Positions 37,031 to 46,634 of a stretch of DNA of 64,000 nt are shown here, in pieces. A program made the position numbers and the translations under genes. Within the stretch, counting starts at the first letter, position 1. Each line of letters begins with the position of its first letter. This stretch comes from Alkalibacterium kapii (GTDB lineage Bacteria > Bacillota > Bacilli > Lactobacillales > Carnobacteriaceae_A). The notes under the pieces were generated by a model. That model was given only the letters and a program-made list of their open reading frames with translations, did no database searches and was not told the DNA's origin. The stretch lies in contig NZ_BJUY01000001.1 in the NCBI RefSeq assembly GCF_007988865.1, positions 124,001-188,000 of the forward strand. The letters run 5' to 3'.

Positions 37031-38011
37031 TTAAATGTTTTGAGTGGTTTCTCTGACAACCAATTCGTTGGGTACAACTTGATACTGCGCCACTTCTTTT
37101 TTTAAAATCATATTTTCCAGGGTGTCAACAGCCATTTCACCAATAGCATAGTAAGGATATTTAATGGATGTGAGGGCTGGGGTTACAAAAGATAATAAAT
37201 CATACCCCCCGTGACCGGCCATAGAAATATCTTCAGGAACAGATAGCCCAAGTTCAGAAGCTGCTTTCATTACAGCTAGAGCAATTGTATCTGTGGCACC
37301 AACTATAAATGTTGCCTTGAGATTTTTGAGTTCATTTATTGCTGTTTGATACGCTTCCTGCATGATAAAAGAAGTTTCAACTGAACGGACCCTTGTTCCT
37401 TCTTCTTTATCGATCTCTTCAATAAAGCCGTTATAACGGTCTTGTCCCACAGCCTTATCTTCACTTGATACCGTGAAGTACAAGAAATATTTATGTCTCA
37501 ACGTCAGAGCATGTTTCGCGATTTTTCTACCTGCGCCATGATCATCATGCACAATAGAGGGGATATCTTTAGAATACTGTCCTAAAACGAGACAGGGAAG
37601 TTCAATGTTTTTTATTGCTTCCCTGTGCTCAGCTGTTATACTTTTTGCTAAAAAGATAATGCCGTCGACCTTCTGCTTAGCCAGAGCATAAATATCTTCG
37701 ATTTCTCTTTTCTCGTCCTGATTTGCATTTGTAATGATCAACTGATATCCCAACTCATGTGCTTTTGCATCGATACCAGATAATACTTCATTAGTGGATG
37801 GTGAATTAAGGCGTGGAATAATCACTCCGATCATGTTTGTCTTTTGAGCTTTTAAACTTCGTGCAAAGGTATTTGGTTTGTAACCTCTTTTTTTTACGAT
37901 TTCGTCTATTTTTGCCTTTGTTTTCAGGCTGACTGAGCCATTGTTCAAATAGCGGGACACAGTACTCTTGGCCACGCCGGCTTCTTTTGCGATATCATTG
38001 ATCGATACCAT
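37031..38011 (-). CDS. scrR: LacI-family repressor, probably sucrose regulator ScrR
   Basis: 326 residues: helix-turn-helix SINDIAKEAGVAKSTVSRYL (3-22), hinge helix around 45-58, then a periplasmic-binding-type sugar sensor domain. It sits directly upstream of the scrA promoter with its palindromic operator, so it most likely represses the sucrose genes until a sucrose-derived ligand binds. It begins 2 bp after the thioesterase gene and is probably cotranscribed with it, an odd pairing. Confidence 0.88.
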   Translation of the reverse strand: MVSINDIAKEAGVAKSTVSRYLNNGSVSLKTKAKIDEIVKKRGYKPNTFARSLKAQKTNMIGVIIPRLNSPSTNEVLSGIDAKAHELGYQLIITNANQDEKREIEDIYALAKQKVDGIIFLAKSITAEHREAIKNIELPCLVLGQYSKDIPSIVHDDHGAGRKIAKHALTLRHKYFLYFTVSSEDKAVGQDRYNGFIEEIDKEEGTRVRSVETSFIMQEAYQTAINELKNLKATFIVGATDTIALAVMKAASELGLSVPEDISMAGHGGYDLLSFVTPALTSIKYPYYAIGEMAVDTLENMILKKEVAQYQVVPNELVVRETTQNI

Positions 38012-38013
38012 TC

Positions 38014-38766
38014 CTAAACTCCCTTCTCACTTTTTTCAGTCCATTTAAAGCTGGCTGAGGCATGAGTGGTGCCATCAACTTCGATACGGTGATCTGTAAA
38101 CAATTCATCTGTAAGCCGCTTGCTCACCTTACTCGTTACCGTATTCCCTTCTTTAACCTCTTTATCAAAGGTGATAATACCGTGTCTGATTGCATGCGTC
38201 TTTAAAAATGCCGAATTTAAACTATCTAGTAGCCATTCAATGTATTTTGAGTTATTGACATGGTTATTCGTGTCGATATCAAAATACCTCACCTCATAGC
38301 TTTTCTCATCTATCTGGCTTTTATCAATTTCATGAGGTTTTAATTCTCGCCTGATTCTTCTGGAAAAAAGCGCGGCATAAGGTGCAACCACTTCGTTAGG
38401 TATCCTTACCATTTTTCTCGTTGCATGATCCATTAATGCAAAAGTTACTTTAACTTCAATCAGTTGATTATTTTGATTATCTCTTACAATAAACGTACGG
38501 TATGTAAAAAGTTTATTATATTCAGTCGCAAAGGTTTCGATTTCAATTTTTTCTTTTGCATCGGGTAAGCGATCGATTTTGAATTCATATCTGAGAATGA
38601 TCCAGCTGATGTCTAAATTTTCCATGTATGACTCTTCTCGCCCTAACAATGCTGAATGATTTTCAGAAACTTCTATTAAAAGATTGACCAGCATAGACAA
38701 AGTTAACTGATGATTACGATCACACATGTAATAAGGTATTGTTTCTTTCTGTTTATAATGATTCAA
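38014..38766 (-). CDS. Acyl-ACP thioesterase (FatA/FatB-like double hotdog)
   Basis: Hydrolyses acyl-ACP to release free fatty acid. 250 residues forming two hotdog domains; the catalytic-region DIDTNNHVNNSKYIEWL near residue 175 is the FatA signature (Asn and His). Similar proteins occur widely in Lactobacillales and Clostridia. It is followed after 2 bp by the LacI regulator gene. Chain-length preference cannot be predicted. Confidence 0.9.
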   Translation of the reverse strand: MNHYKQKETIPYYMCDRNHQLTLSMLVNLLIEVSENHSALLGREESYMENLDISWIILRYEFKIDRLPDAKEKIEIETFATEYNKLFTYRTFIVRDNQNNQLIEVKVTFALMDHATRKMVRIPNEVVAPYAALFSRRIRRELKPHEIDKSQIDEKSYEVRYFDIDTNNHVNNSKYIEWLLDSLNSAFLKTHAIRHGIITFDKEVKEGNTVTSKVSKRLTDELFTDHRIEVDGTTHASASFKWTEKSEKGV

Positions 38767-39151
38767 CTGCTTTTCACCTTTCCTAACTCGAAATTCTTTC
38801 TATTCATTATTATTATACTCTAAAAAGAGCTGACTCCTAGATGAATTATAAAAAGAGTAGAAATTTTTCACAATTTTTTTATTGCTTTTCTTTATATCCC
38901 GTGCTTCGTTGTATAAAGTTAATCCTTCGGCCCTTTGAATGACTGATCAAAATTTCTTGATTTTAATAATAATCAGTTATATCCTATTGTAATCAGGCCA
39001 CATTTTGTATTAAAATATGGTCTGTGATACAATCAAAAATAGAGCTAATTTTAATCTTGCTTATGATTTTCTCATTTATTCATTTATTTGTTGTACGTAA
39101 ATTCAAGGTTAAAATTTAATTCTATTTAAATTTTAGGGAGGAAATTGTTCC
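38767..39151. other. 385-bp AT-rich divergent intergenic region
   Basis: Lies between the divergent thioesterase and AbgT genes and should hold both promoters. It contains an imperfect hairpin, CCACATTTT with AAAATATGG near 38998-39020, and GGGAGG before the AbgT start. No promoter stands out and no coding frame is supported. Confidence 0.5.
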
Positions 39152-40684
39152 ATGAATGATTCTGAAAAGAGAAATAAAGGCTTTCTCGGCTTTATCGAGC
39201 GTTTTGGTAATTCATTACCGCATCCAGTCATTATATTTGTCATTTTAGCTTTAGCTATTATCTTAATATCTGATCTGGCCGCTCGCTTTGGTGCTCCAGT
39301 TGAGTACTTCAATGCCAGTGAGGGAGATTACGTCACTGTGGAAGCAGTCTCACTGATGACCGGAGAGGGTCTTGCCCACATATTCAACAGTGCCGTTGAT
39401 AATTTCACAGGGTTTGCTCCACTGGGTACAGTACTTGTGGCTATGCTGGGTGTTGGTGTGGCTGAATGGTCAGGTCTGATATCCAGCACTTTGAAAAAAT
39501 TACTTAGAAATGTGCCAACAAGCTTGCTGACTGCGTCGGTTGTCTTTGCCGGGATAATATCTAATATCGCTTCTGATGCTGGATACGTTGTCGTTATACC
39601 ACTTGGGGCAATCATCTTTGCCGGTGCCGGCCGCCATCCTATTGCCGGTTTAGCAGCAGCTTTCGCGGGTGTATCTGCTGGGTTCTCAGCTAATCTTATT
39701 TTTGGTCCTACCGATGCTCTGCTTGTTGGTATTACAAATGAAGCCCTGTCTTCAGGAGGGATCGATTATGATGTGGCAGTTACTGCAAACTGGTACTTCA
39801 TGATTGTCTCCACCTTTGTATTGACCATTGTCGGAGCGTTTGTAACCGAAAAGATCGTTGAACCTCGATTGGGAGAATACACTGGGAACTACAAACCAGA
39901 CGATGAACCCATCACAGCTATTGAAAATAAAGGTATGCGCAATGCCCTGATCGCTTTACTTGTGTTTCTTGGCATCATGGCCTGGCTCATGATCCCGGAA
40001 AACGGTGTCTTAAGGTCACTTGACGAAGCCACTGGCAACATGACGCTCGACAACTTCCTGCGAAACGGTTTGCTGTTTATGATTTTACTGCTGTTTGCTG
40101 TTCCTGGCTATTTCTACGGTAGAACAACAGGCAAAATCAAGTCATCTCATGACTTGGTCAAAGGTATGTCAGAGTCGATGTCTTCAATGGGTGGTTACCT
40201 CGTTTTGGCTTTCTTTGCCGCTCAGTTTATCAACTACTTTTCCTATACTAATTTAGGTCTGATATTAGCAGTAAATGGTGCTGAATTCCTGGAAGCAATC
40301 GGCTTCGTAGGCTTACCTCTGATTCTCGCATTTATTATCGTTACAGCGTTCATCAACCTGTTTATTGGATCTGCATCAGCTAAGTGGGCAATCATGGCTC
40401 CCGTCTTTGCTCCAATGCTGTTCGAAGTTAACATTGCACCTGAAATGACACTGATGGCTTACCGTATTGCTGACTCTTCAACAAACATCATCTCTCCATT
40501 GATGAGTTATTTTGCAATGATCCTTGTTTTTGCCCAGCGTTATGACAAAAAGAGTGGGTTGGGGACAATCATCTCCACCATGCTGTCTTACAGTATTGCC
40601 TTTTTGATTACTTGGTCGCTCTTGCTCATTATATGGTTCGTCTTCGGATTACCACTAGGTCCAGGCGCAGAAATTACATTATAA
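39152..40684 (+). CDS. AbgT family transporter
   Basis: 510 residues with about eleven membrane segments. The family was named for p-aminobenzoyl-glutamate uptake; later members export sulfonamides or p-aminobenzoate. Family blocks seen here are NSLPHPVIIFV, GVAEWSGLIS, FSANLIFGPTDALL and ADSSTNIISPLMSYF. No abgA/abgB peptidase genes are beside it, so an uptake role in folate breakdown salvage is not supported by context. Two terminators follow. Confidence 0.9.
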   Translation: MNDSEKRNKGFLGFIERFGNSLPHPVIIFVILALAIILISDLAARFGAPVEYFNASEGDYVTVEAVSLMTGEGLAHIFNSAVDNFTGFAPLGTVLVAMLGVGVAEWSGLISSTLKKLLRNVPTSLLTASVVFAGIISNIASDAGYVVVIPLGAIIFAGAGRHPIAGLAAAFAGVSAGFSANLIFGPTDALLVGITNEALSSGGIDYDVAVTANWYFMIVSTFVLTIVGAFVTEKIVEPRLGEYTGNYKPDDEPITAIENKGMRNALIALLVFLGIMAWLMIPENGVLRSLDEATGNMTLDNFLRNGLLFMILLLFAVPGYFYGRTTGKIKSSHDLVKGMSESMSSMGGYLVLAFFAAQFINYFSYTNLGLILAVNGAEFLEAIGFVGLPLILAFIIVTAFINLFIGSASAKWAIMAPVFAPMLFEVNIAPEMTLMAYRIADSSTNIISPLMSYFAMILVFAQRYDKKSGLGTIISTMLSYSIAFLITWSLLLIIWFVFGLPLGPGAEITL

Positions 40685-40694
40685 AAATTGCTAG

Positions 40695-40733
40695 AAAAGA
40701 TATGTTCTCCTCTTTTGGTGAACATATCTTTTT
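40695..40733 (+). terminator. Terminator after the AbgT gene
   Basis: AAAAGATATGTTC (40695-40707) pairs with GAACATATCTTTT (40720-40732), followed by further T residues. Confidence 0.9.
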
Positions 40734-40755
40734 TGCTAATGTTTTACTTAGTATA

Positions 40756-40796
40756 AAAAAAGGAAGAGACCTTAACATTTACAGTCTCTTCCTTTT
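40756..40796. terminator. Second terminator, bidirectional
   Basis: AAAAGGAAGAGAC pairs with GTCTCTTCCTTTT around a 13-nt loop. It could also stop transcripts that read through pepC and the repeat array from the right. Confidence 0.8.
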
Positions 40797-40876
40797 ATCT
40801 ATATTTTATTTTTAAAATAAACTCTTTTATTGTAACAGTCCGGTTGACCTGCTGCAGACTCAGATACTTATAAATC

Positions 40877-41207
40877 TTGAGTCTACACTTTTCCTGCCCA
40901 AATGTCGAACTCATGCGCCAACATCTCGTTGAGTATACACTTTTACAACCCAAATGTCGAACTCATGCGTCTACTTCTCTCTGAGTATGCACTTTTACAA
41001 CCCAAATGTCGAACTCATGCGCCTACTTCTTTTTGAGTATGCACTTTTACAACCCAAATGTCGAACTCATGCGCCTACTCATCTCTGAGTTAACACTTTT
41101 TCATCTCAATTGTCGAACTCGACCGTCTGATACTCTTTGAGTCTGCACTTTTACAGCTCATATGTCAAACTTGACCACCTGCTCATCTCTGAGTCTGCAC
41201 TTTTCAA
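40877..41207. repeat. Tandem array of 52-bp units (array 2)
   Basis: Six full units begin at 40877, 40929, 40981, 41033, 41085 and 41137, each exactly 52 bp, then a partial copy at 41189-41207 that reaches the pepC stop codon. Unit shape: (T/C)TGAGT.TGCACTTTTACA, then CCCAAATGTCGAACTCATGC, then a pyrimidine-rich link. The middle copies (2-4) differ by only a few bases; the outer ones are more diverged, as expected for growth by slippage in the centre. AACTC is followed 23 bp later by GAGT throughout. The whole unit repeats, so this is not a CRISPR. Confidence 0.95.
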
Positions 41208-41210
41208 ATT

Positions 41211-42551
41211 TTATTTCAATCTGGCCAAAGCACCCATTGGATCCCAGGGTTCCAGTTCGACTACAGGTTTTTCCAAAGCCTTGAGCCATTCCTTGTCGAT
41301 ATATTTCTTTTTCACAGCGACCTGATAATTGTATTCTTCAAACCATTTATCAGACATCGAATAAATGCCTTTGTCTCCGCTCTTATCGCCCCAGCTGTTT
41401 TCGACTTTCCATTTGATTGGATTTCTTTCACCATCCAAGTCCACACCGACAAAGACCATGGCATGAGTTAGTAAACTTTCACCATAGTCCAGGCGTTCAG
41501 CTTTGGTTAATTCCACCGATTCGCCTAAGGTCGCTTCATAATCGTAGGCCTTGTCATCCATTATCCCTGCTTCGCGATCGAGCATTTTACCGACATCACA
41601 GCCAAACCAAACCGGTTCACCATCTTTGATCGACTGAATCGCCGCTTTCTTCAAGGCTTCTATAGGGGCATTGACATACTTGACAGGTGCTGCTTCTTTG
41701 ATCGTGCCCAGATATTTCACTGTATAGGCTTTCCCAAAAGGCTTGTCTTCTGTAGGCGCATTGATCAGGCTGATGCGTTCTTCCAAGTCCCAGGCCACGT
41801 ATTTTTCAAAAAATTCACGCGGAGTGATGTCACTGATGCGGTGAAAATTATTATTTTTGTCACGATACTCATAAGTAAATGACTCAGGGACTTCACCCAA
41901 TGACTTGACTAATAAAGTGTATACGAAATAAAGATAGGTTTCCTTCTGCTCGATCAACTGCTCTCTGGTGCTGCCTGTTTCATGAAGTTTACGGATTTTA
42001 GCTGCAAAGTCTCTCAATTTGGCCGTAAGCAGCTGATTAAGCTCATTGGTGTTGGACGAGTGATAAGTTTCCGGCATAATGGACTTCGGTACAGCACCAT
42101 ATTTTTTCAGGATACCGGAGAACATGTCCCACTGACCGCCATCCTGAACAGGATCCGTCAATAAATGCTGGACCAAACGAGAGTTGATCGATTCTTCGAC
42201 CGTTTCAATAATGTTATCTAAAAAATAGTTCGATTTCTCAAGTTTATCCCAGAACAAGGTATAATTTTGTGAGAATTCAAAAGTTTTCACGTTCAGTTTT
42301 TCCATCGTATCTTTTCTCGCCGTATTCAAAGCAGCGAACATCCAGCAGCGGCCACTGGATTTTTGATTAGTGATCTCGCCTTTTTCAGTTTCATTGGAAA
42401 ATACAAAATTATGGCGTCTGCTTAAGTTGTTATCGATAGACGATTTATTGATTCCCACCTTGGCAATCGCATTTTGTATTACTCGATTTGTTTCTTCTTT
42501 ATTGTATTTATCCTTGAATTGATCCAAGGATTCTTTTGTAATTTTTTCCAT
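41211..42551 (-). CDS. pepC: Aminopeptidase C (bleomycin hydrolase family)
   Basis: Cytosolic cysteine aminopeptidase of family C1B that trims peptides taken up by the cell. 446 residues. The catalytic Cys69 is in SSGRCWMFAALN, the histidine in LTHAMVFVGVD and the asparagine in VENSWGDKSG. C-terminal ...LARLK, where the last residues of this family plug the active site. A hexameric barrel is expected. The gene is divergent from alr, and its 3' end touches the 52-bp repeat array. Confidence 0.95.
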   Translation of the reverse strand: MEKITKESLDQFKDKYNKEETNRVIQNAIAKVGINKSSIDNNLSRRHNFVFSNETEKGEITNQKSSGRCWMFAALNTARKDTMEKLNVKTFEFSQNYTLFWDKLEKSNYFLDNIIETVEESINSRLVQHLLTDPVQDGGQWDMFSGILKKYGAVPKSIMPETYHSSNTNELNQLLTAKLRDFAAKIRKLHETGSTREQLIEQKETYLYFVYTLLVKSLGEVPESFTYEYRDKNNNFHRISDITPREFFEKYVAWDLEERISLINAPTEDKPFGKAYTVKYLGTIKEAAPVKYVNAPIEALKKAAIQSIKDGEPVWFGCDVGKMLDREAGIMDDKAYDYEATLGESVELTKAERLDYGESLLTHAMVFVGVDLDGERNPIKWKVENSWGDKSGDKGIYSMSDKWFEEYNYQVAVKKKYIDKEWLKALEKPVVELEPWDPMGALARLK

Positions 42552-42738
42552 ATTGATATCTCCCTCACTTTATCCTATTTTATACAAAAACTTCAAAAAT
42601 GACAAGGTGTCATTTATCTGCTGAAAGTCAAAGTCCCTTTCTATCATGCATAACTGTCCCTTGATAATTAGGCATTGCTTCTTCATCATTACACCTTTTA
42701 TATGTTAAACTATACTATAATTGAAAGGAGAACTGATT

Positions 42739-43908
42739 ATGCATTACGGTAGTTATCGTCATACACATGCAACTGTTGATCTCGATAAGCTGACAGACAA
42801 TTATAACCGAATGAAAGAAAAATTAAGGCCAGACACAAAGTTTATGGGTGTTATCAAAGCAGATGCCTATGGTCATGGTGCTGTAGAAGTGGGGAGGCAC
42901 TTGGAAAAACAGAATGTAGATTTTCTTGGCGTCGCTGTTTTAGATGAAGCCGTAGAACTTAGGGAAGCAGGTATAAAATGTCCTATTCTACTTTTGAGTC
43001 CCATTGAACCAGAAACGGTCTTAACGGCAATAGAATACGACATATCGATGACTGTTTTTTCTGATACAGTAGCAAAAAAAGTTAAAGAATCAGCGGAAGC
43101 AATGAGTAGAAAAGCTAAAATTCATTTGAAAGTCGATTCAGGCATGGCTAGAATTGGTATAAGGACAAGGGAAGCCGCACTTAAATTTTGTCATTCCATG
43201 TCGTCTGAATGGGTTCAGTTCGAAGGCATATTCACTCATTTTGCTGAAGCCGAAAATATAGAGGATCCGGCTTTTACTAAACATCAATTCGAATTTTTTA
43301 TGGATATCGTTAATTTTCTTAAAGAAAATAATATAAAGTTTGATCTGACCCATTGTTGTAATACTGCAGCTGCACTTTTGTATCCAGAATATCATTTGGA
43401 TATGATACGCACAGGTATTTCACTGTATGGCTACCATCCAGATAAATCTCTTGAGAAAGAAGTCACACTTAAGCCAATACTGAAAGTAGCTACTCATGCT
43501 GCTTATATTAAATCTGTAAAAAAAGGGACGACCATCGGTTATGGGCGCTCTTACACGGCTGACGAAGAGCAGACCATCGCGACCATTCTTTTAGGTTACG
43601 CTGACGGCATCCAGAGAGAACTGTCAAACCGCTGGTATCTATCGACAGGTAAACACCAGGCACCCATCGTCGGTCGCATATGTATGGATCAGCTAATGGT
43701 CGATGTCAGTGATATTCCTGATTTCAATGAAGAAACTGAACTCATTTTTATAGGGGATTCAAAAGCAGGTTACTCAAGTGCTTATGATATTGCAGACTTG
43801 ACTAACAGTTTCCATTACGAAGTTTTGTGCGGCATCGGTAAACGTATTCCCCGTATCTATATAAAAAATGGAAAGATCACAGCCAAACACAATGCATTGC
43901 TGAATTAA
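42739..43908 (+). CDS. alr: Alanine racemase
   Basis: PLP enzyme interconverting L- and D-alanine for peptidoglycan and teichoic acid. 389 residues from the ATG at 42739, which follows GAAAGGAG; the upstream TTG at 42721 is less likely. The PLP lysine is Lys40 in VIKADAYGHG and the second catalytic base, Tyr, is in TIGYGRSYTA. An acpS gene often precedes it but is not here. Monocistronic with a terminator after it. Confidence 0.95.
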   Translation: MHYGSYRHTHATVDLDKLTDNYNRMKEKLRPDTKFMGVIKADAYGHGAVEVGRHLEKQNVDFLGVAVLDEAVELREAGIKCPILLLSPIEPETVLTAIEYDISMTVFSDTVAKKVKESAEAMSRKAKIHLKVDSGMARIGIRTREAALKFCHSMSSEWVQFEGIFTHFAEAENIEDPAFTKHQFEFFMDIVNFLKENNIKFDLTHCCNTAAALLYPEYHLDMIRTGISLYGYHPDKSLEKEVTLKPILKVATHAAYIKSVKKGTTIGYGRSYTADEEQTIATILLGYADGIQRELSNRWYLSTGKHQAPIVGRICMDQLMVDVSDIPDFNEETELIFIGDSKAGYSSAYDIADLTNSFHYEVLCGIGKRIPRIYIKNGKITAKHNALLN

Positions 43909-43918
43909 AACAAATAAT

Positions 43919-43962
43919 AAAGTACCCTCCCGTTATTTTCTTTATAGCGGGAGGGTACTTTT
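43919..43962. terminator. Bidirectional terminator
   Basis: AAAGTACCCTCCCG pairs with CGGGAGGGTACTTT around a 15-nt loop between the convergent alr and LysM-3D genes. Confidence 0.93.
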
Positions 43963-43993
43963 AATGTTTTGCTTTACTCATTAGATTGGTGTT

Positions 43994-44890
43994 TTAGTCT
44001 AAAATTTTTATATCCAATTGGCGACGACCGAATGCCCATGCAGCATCTAAATCTTCCATGTGGATATCAATACGTGTACCGTTGATAGCTCCACCAGTAT
44101 CTCCAGCAACAAATTCACCGTATCCTGGGATAAATACTTTAGATCCTAATGGAATCACATTCGGATCCACTGCGATAACGCGTGAGTTTTCTCTTAAGTC
44201 GATACCCATGAATGTGAAGTTACTTAAACTCGCCTGGTTTCTTGAATAAGCGGTAGCTTCAACTGAAATCCAGCGTCCAGCTTCTTCTTTTTTGTTTGAC
44301 TTATTAGAAGAAGTTGAAGCTTTCTCTTCAGCTTTTTTAGCTGCTGCTTTTTCGGCTGCTGCCTTTTCTGCTGCGGCTTTCTCGGCTGCTGCTTTTTCGG
44401 CTGCTGCCTTTTCTGCTGCTGCTTTTTCAGAAGCTTGTTTTTCTTTTGTTTCTTTCTTTTCTTTTTCTACTTCTTTTACCTCTTCAGGTGTTTCTGTTTC
44501 TTTTACTTCATCAGTAGATACGTCATAACTAACAACTTCTTCTTCTTTTTCTACAGAAATAACAGAAGAATCCTTACTTAGATAAATCGTTCTTCCGACT
44601 TGGATCAAGCTGCGGTTGTCGATGTCATTCACTTTTACTAATTTATCAACAGAAATATCTGTGGCTTGAGAAACGCCCCACAGGGTATCTCCCCATTGGA
44701 AAGTATACTCTAGGGTTTCATCTTTATCATAATCAGCTTTAGCGGCGTTGATGTCCTGTTCGATTTCAAGTACTGTACGTGGTGCCCAGTTTGAACTTGC
44801 ACTTGCTTCCGTATCATTTGATAAAAACATAAGGCCTGCTGCTGATAATGTGAGTCCTGCTTTGATCAATACGTTTTTTTGAATAGTCAT
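43994..44890 (-). CDS. Secreted LysM and 3D-domain cell wall protein
   Basis: 298 residues from the ATG at 44890 (AAAGGGG upstream). Signal peptide about 1-33, ending near TEASASS; LysM-like domain 61-105 (YTFQWGDTLWGVSQ); acidic linker; an alanine-rich linker with about six AAAEK repeats (DNA 44335-44425); and a C-terminal 3D domain (about 215-298) with the DTGGAINGTRID signature and catalytic-type Asp residues. Proteins of this build are peptidoglycan-binding, MltA/RlpA-like wall hydrolases or stationary-phase survival factors (YocH, Sps). Monocistronic. Confidence 0.9.
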   Translation of the reverse strand: MTIQKNVLIKAGLTLSAAGLMFLSNDTEASASSNWAPRTVLEIEQDINAAKADYDKDETLEYTFQWGDTLWGVSQATDISVDKLVKVNDIDNRSLIQVGRTIYLSKDSSVISVEKEEEVVSYDVSTDEVKETETPEEVKEVEKEKKETKEKQASEKAAAEKAAAEKAAAEKAAAEKAAAEKAAAKKAEEKASTSSNKSNKKEEAGRWISVEATAYSRNQASLSNFTFMGIDLRENSRVIAVDPNVIPLGSKVFIPGYGEFVAGDTGGAINGTRIDIHMEDLDAAWAFGRRQLDIKILD

Positions 44891-45154
44891 AAAATATATT
44901 CCCCTTTTCATATAATTCGATCGGTTAGGTTTATGAGCAGTAATCGTGCGTGTTTAAGTCATCTCCTGAACAACTGTATGTATCTTACCACGCTAAACCG
45001 AAAAGAAAAGAGGTTTGAGTGTATTGTCACTTTCTTTTAGTTAGTTTGTATTATAGCTGAATTAATGTAACACCAGTATTTCAAAATAGAGGTATTTTGT
45101 AACAGTGTAATATAAAAAGTGCTTTTATCCTGTTAAATTGACTATAAAAAAGAT

Positions 45155-45919
45155 TTACACTCTTAATTGATTCCGGTCATTATAGTATTCTCTGTAGCCT
45201 AAGTAACTGGCGATGAAACTTGCAATACTCGTCACTGCTATCAGCATGAACATTACTACGATCTGATACCTTATTGCCGCTGTGGGATTGACCCCAGCAA
45301 AAATAAGTCCGGACATCATTCCTGGCAGGCTGACTAAACCCACAGTTTTAGTTCTATCGATCGACGGACTCATGCCTGTTTTAACACTCGCTCTGATAAT
45401 ACTCATTGATGCCTGCTTCTCATTAGCACCTAAAGCAAGTTTCTCCAGCACTTGCTGGCGCTGGTCTGTAAATTTATTATTAAGAGCCTGGAAAGTAAGG
45501 CCAATGGCAACCATAGCATTACTTGCGATCATCCCAGTAATCGGTACGATTTGTGAAGGGATCCATTCGATGACTCCTGAAACAATCATCACCCCCAGCG
45601 TAAGTGCCGTTCCTGTTCCAATAGCTGTAAGAGAAATGATTAAAGAATGATCGAGTCCTTTACTTCGTTTATGCGCATTATACCCAGCATTAAAAACGAT
45701 AAACAGAACCATGGCAAGGGTCAGGAAAAAGTTATCGATCTGTATAACATATTTCAATATGTAACCAATCGCAAATAACTGAATGACTGCTCTTACCCCT
45801 GCGATAAAGATATCATTACCTAAATGCAATTTTTCTTTATAGTCTACAAGTACCGCTATCACTAGCAGTCCTGTTGACATTAGTAATGAAAGAAAACTGA
45901 TTTCTAAATTCGAATCCAT
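45155..45919 (-). CDS. ABC transporter permease, FetB/YbbM-like (UPF0014)
   Basis: 254 residues with seven membrane segments. Family motifs are RAVIQLFAIGYILK, the long cytoplasmic LALGANEKQASMSIIRASVKTG and VGLVSLPGMMSGLIFAG. It overlaps the ATPase gene by one base. In E. coli the FetAB pair is reported to aid iron export and oxidative-stress resistance; that role is transferred by homology. Confidence 0.88.
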   Translation of the reverse strand: MDSNLEISFLSLLMSTGLLVIAVLVDYKEKLHLGNDIFIAGVRAVIQLFAIGYILKYVIQIDNFFLTLAMVLFIVFNAGYNAHKRSKGLDHSLIISLTAIGTGTALTLGVMIVSGVIEWIPSQIVPITGMIASNAMVAIGLTFQALNNKFTDQRQQVLEKLALGANEKQASMSIIRASVKTGMSPSIDRTKTVGLVSLPGMMSGLIFAGVNPTAAIRYQIVVMFMLIAVTSIASFIASYLGYREYYNDRNQLRV

Positions 45920-46569
45920 TACTTCTGTTCCACCTTTCCTTCTGAAATACGTATAACCCGTGTAGCTCGGCTGATTTCTCTTTCATCGTGCGTGACCGAC
46001 AGGATTGTCATTTTATCTTTTTCGTTCAAGTTTTTTATTATATCGAAGAGTATATTCTTATTCTTCATATCTAAAGAACTCGTCATTTCATCAAGTAAAA
46101 GAACATCCGGTTTGAACATTAAATTTCTGATCAGTGCCACTCTCTGCTTTTCTCCACCTGACAACTCTTTTACTGGTTTTATAAGATAAGATCTATCGAG
46201 TTTTACCTGCTCTAACCATTTTATACTTTTCATTTCATCAAATTTTTCATCACGAATCTCGTACGGAAAAGCCAGATTATCTTTAACATTCGTTCCAAAA
46301 AGAGTCGGGTTTTGAAATAAGTAAGAAACCTTTTTACGATATGTGGTTGGATCGATTTCTGCTATATTCCTTTCTCTGTAGTTTATTGTACCTGTCGTTG
46401 GCGTCAACATACTTGCAATCAATTTGAGCAGCGTACTCTTCCCCCCGCCAGATGGCCCCGTAATCGTTATATGTTCACTAGCCTGGACAGAGAAATCAAT
46501 CCCACTTAATATTTTTTCTTTTCCTGTAGTAAAACTTACACTATTTATTTCCAGTATTTTCTCAGTCAT
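45919..46569 (-). CDS. ABC transporter ATP-binding protein, FetA/YbbL-like
   Basis: 216 residues starting at 46569 (MTEKILEI), where AAAGGAAC is upstream; the frame runs 26 codons further without a ribosome site. Walker A GPSGGGKST, signature LSGGEKQRVALIRNL, Walker B DVLLLDEMTSSLD. Partner of the UPF0014 permease that follows with a one-base overlap. Substrate probably iron or another metal ion, outward. Confidence 0.88.
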   Translation of the reverse strand: MTEKILEINSVSFTTGKEKILSGIDFSVQASEHITITGPSGGGKSTLLKLIASMLTPTTGTINYRERNIAEIDPTTYRKKVSYLFQNPTLFGTNVKDNLAFPYEIRDEKFDEMKSIKWLEQVKLDRSYLIKPVKELSGGEKQRVALIRNLMFKPDVLLLDEMTSSLDMKNKNILFDIIKNLNEKDKMTILSVTHDEREISRATRVIRISEGKVEQK

Positions 46570-46634
46570 CGATTGTTCCTTTCTATTCCCTTTTATTTCT
46601 ATAATTTTTACGCTGCAAAAGATACACTCACATT

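Noticed and set aside
40877..41207. CRISPR array
   Set aside because: The full 52-bp unit is repeated; there are no unique spacers between conserved repeats and no cas genes in the window.
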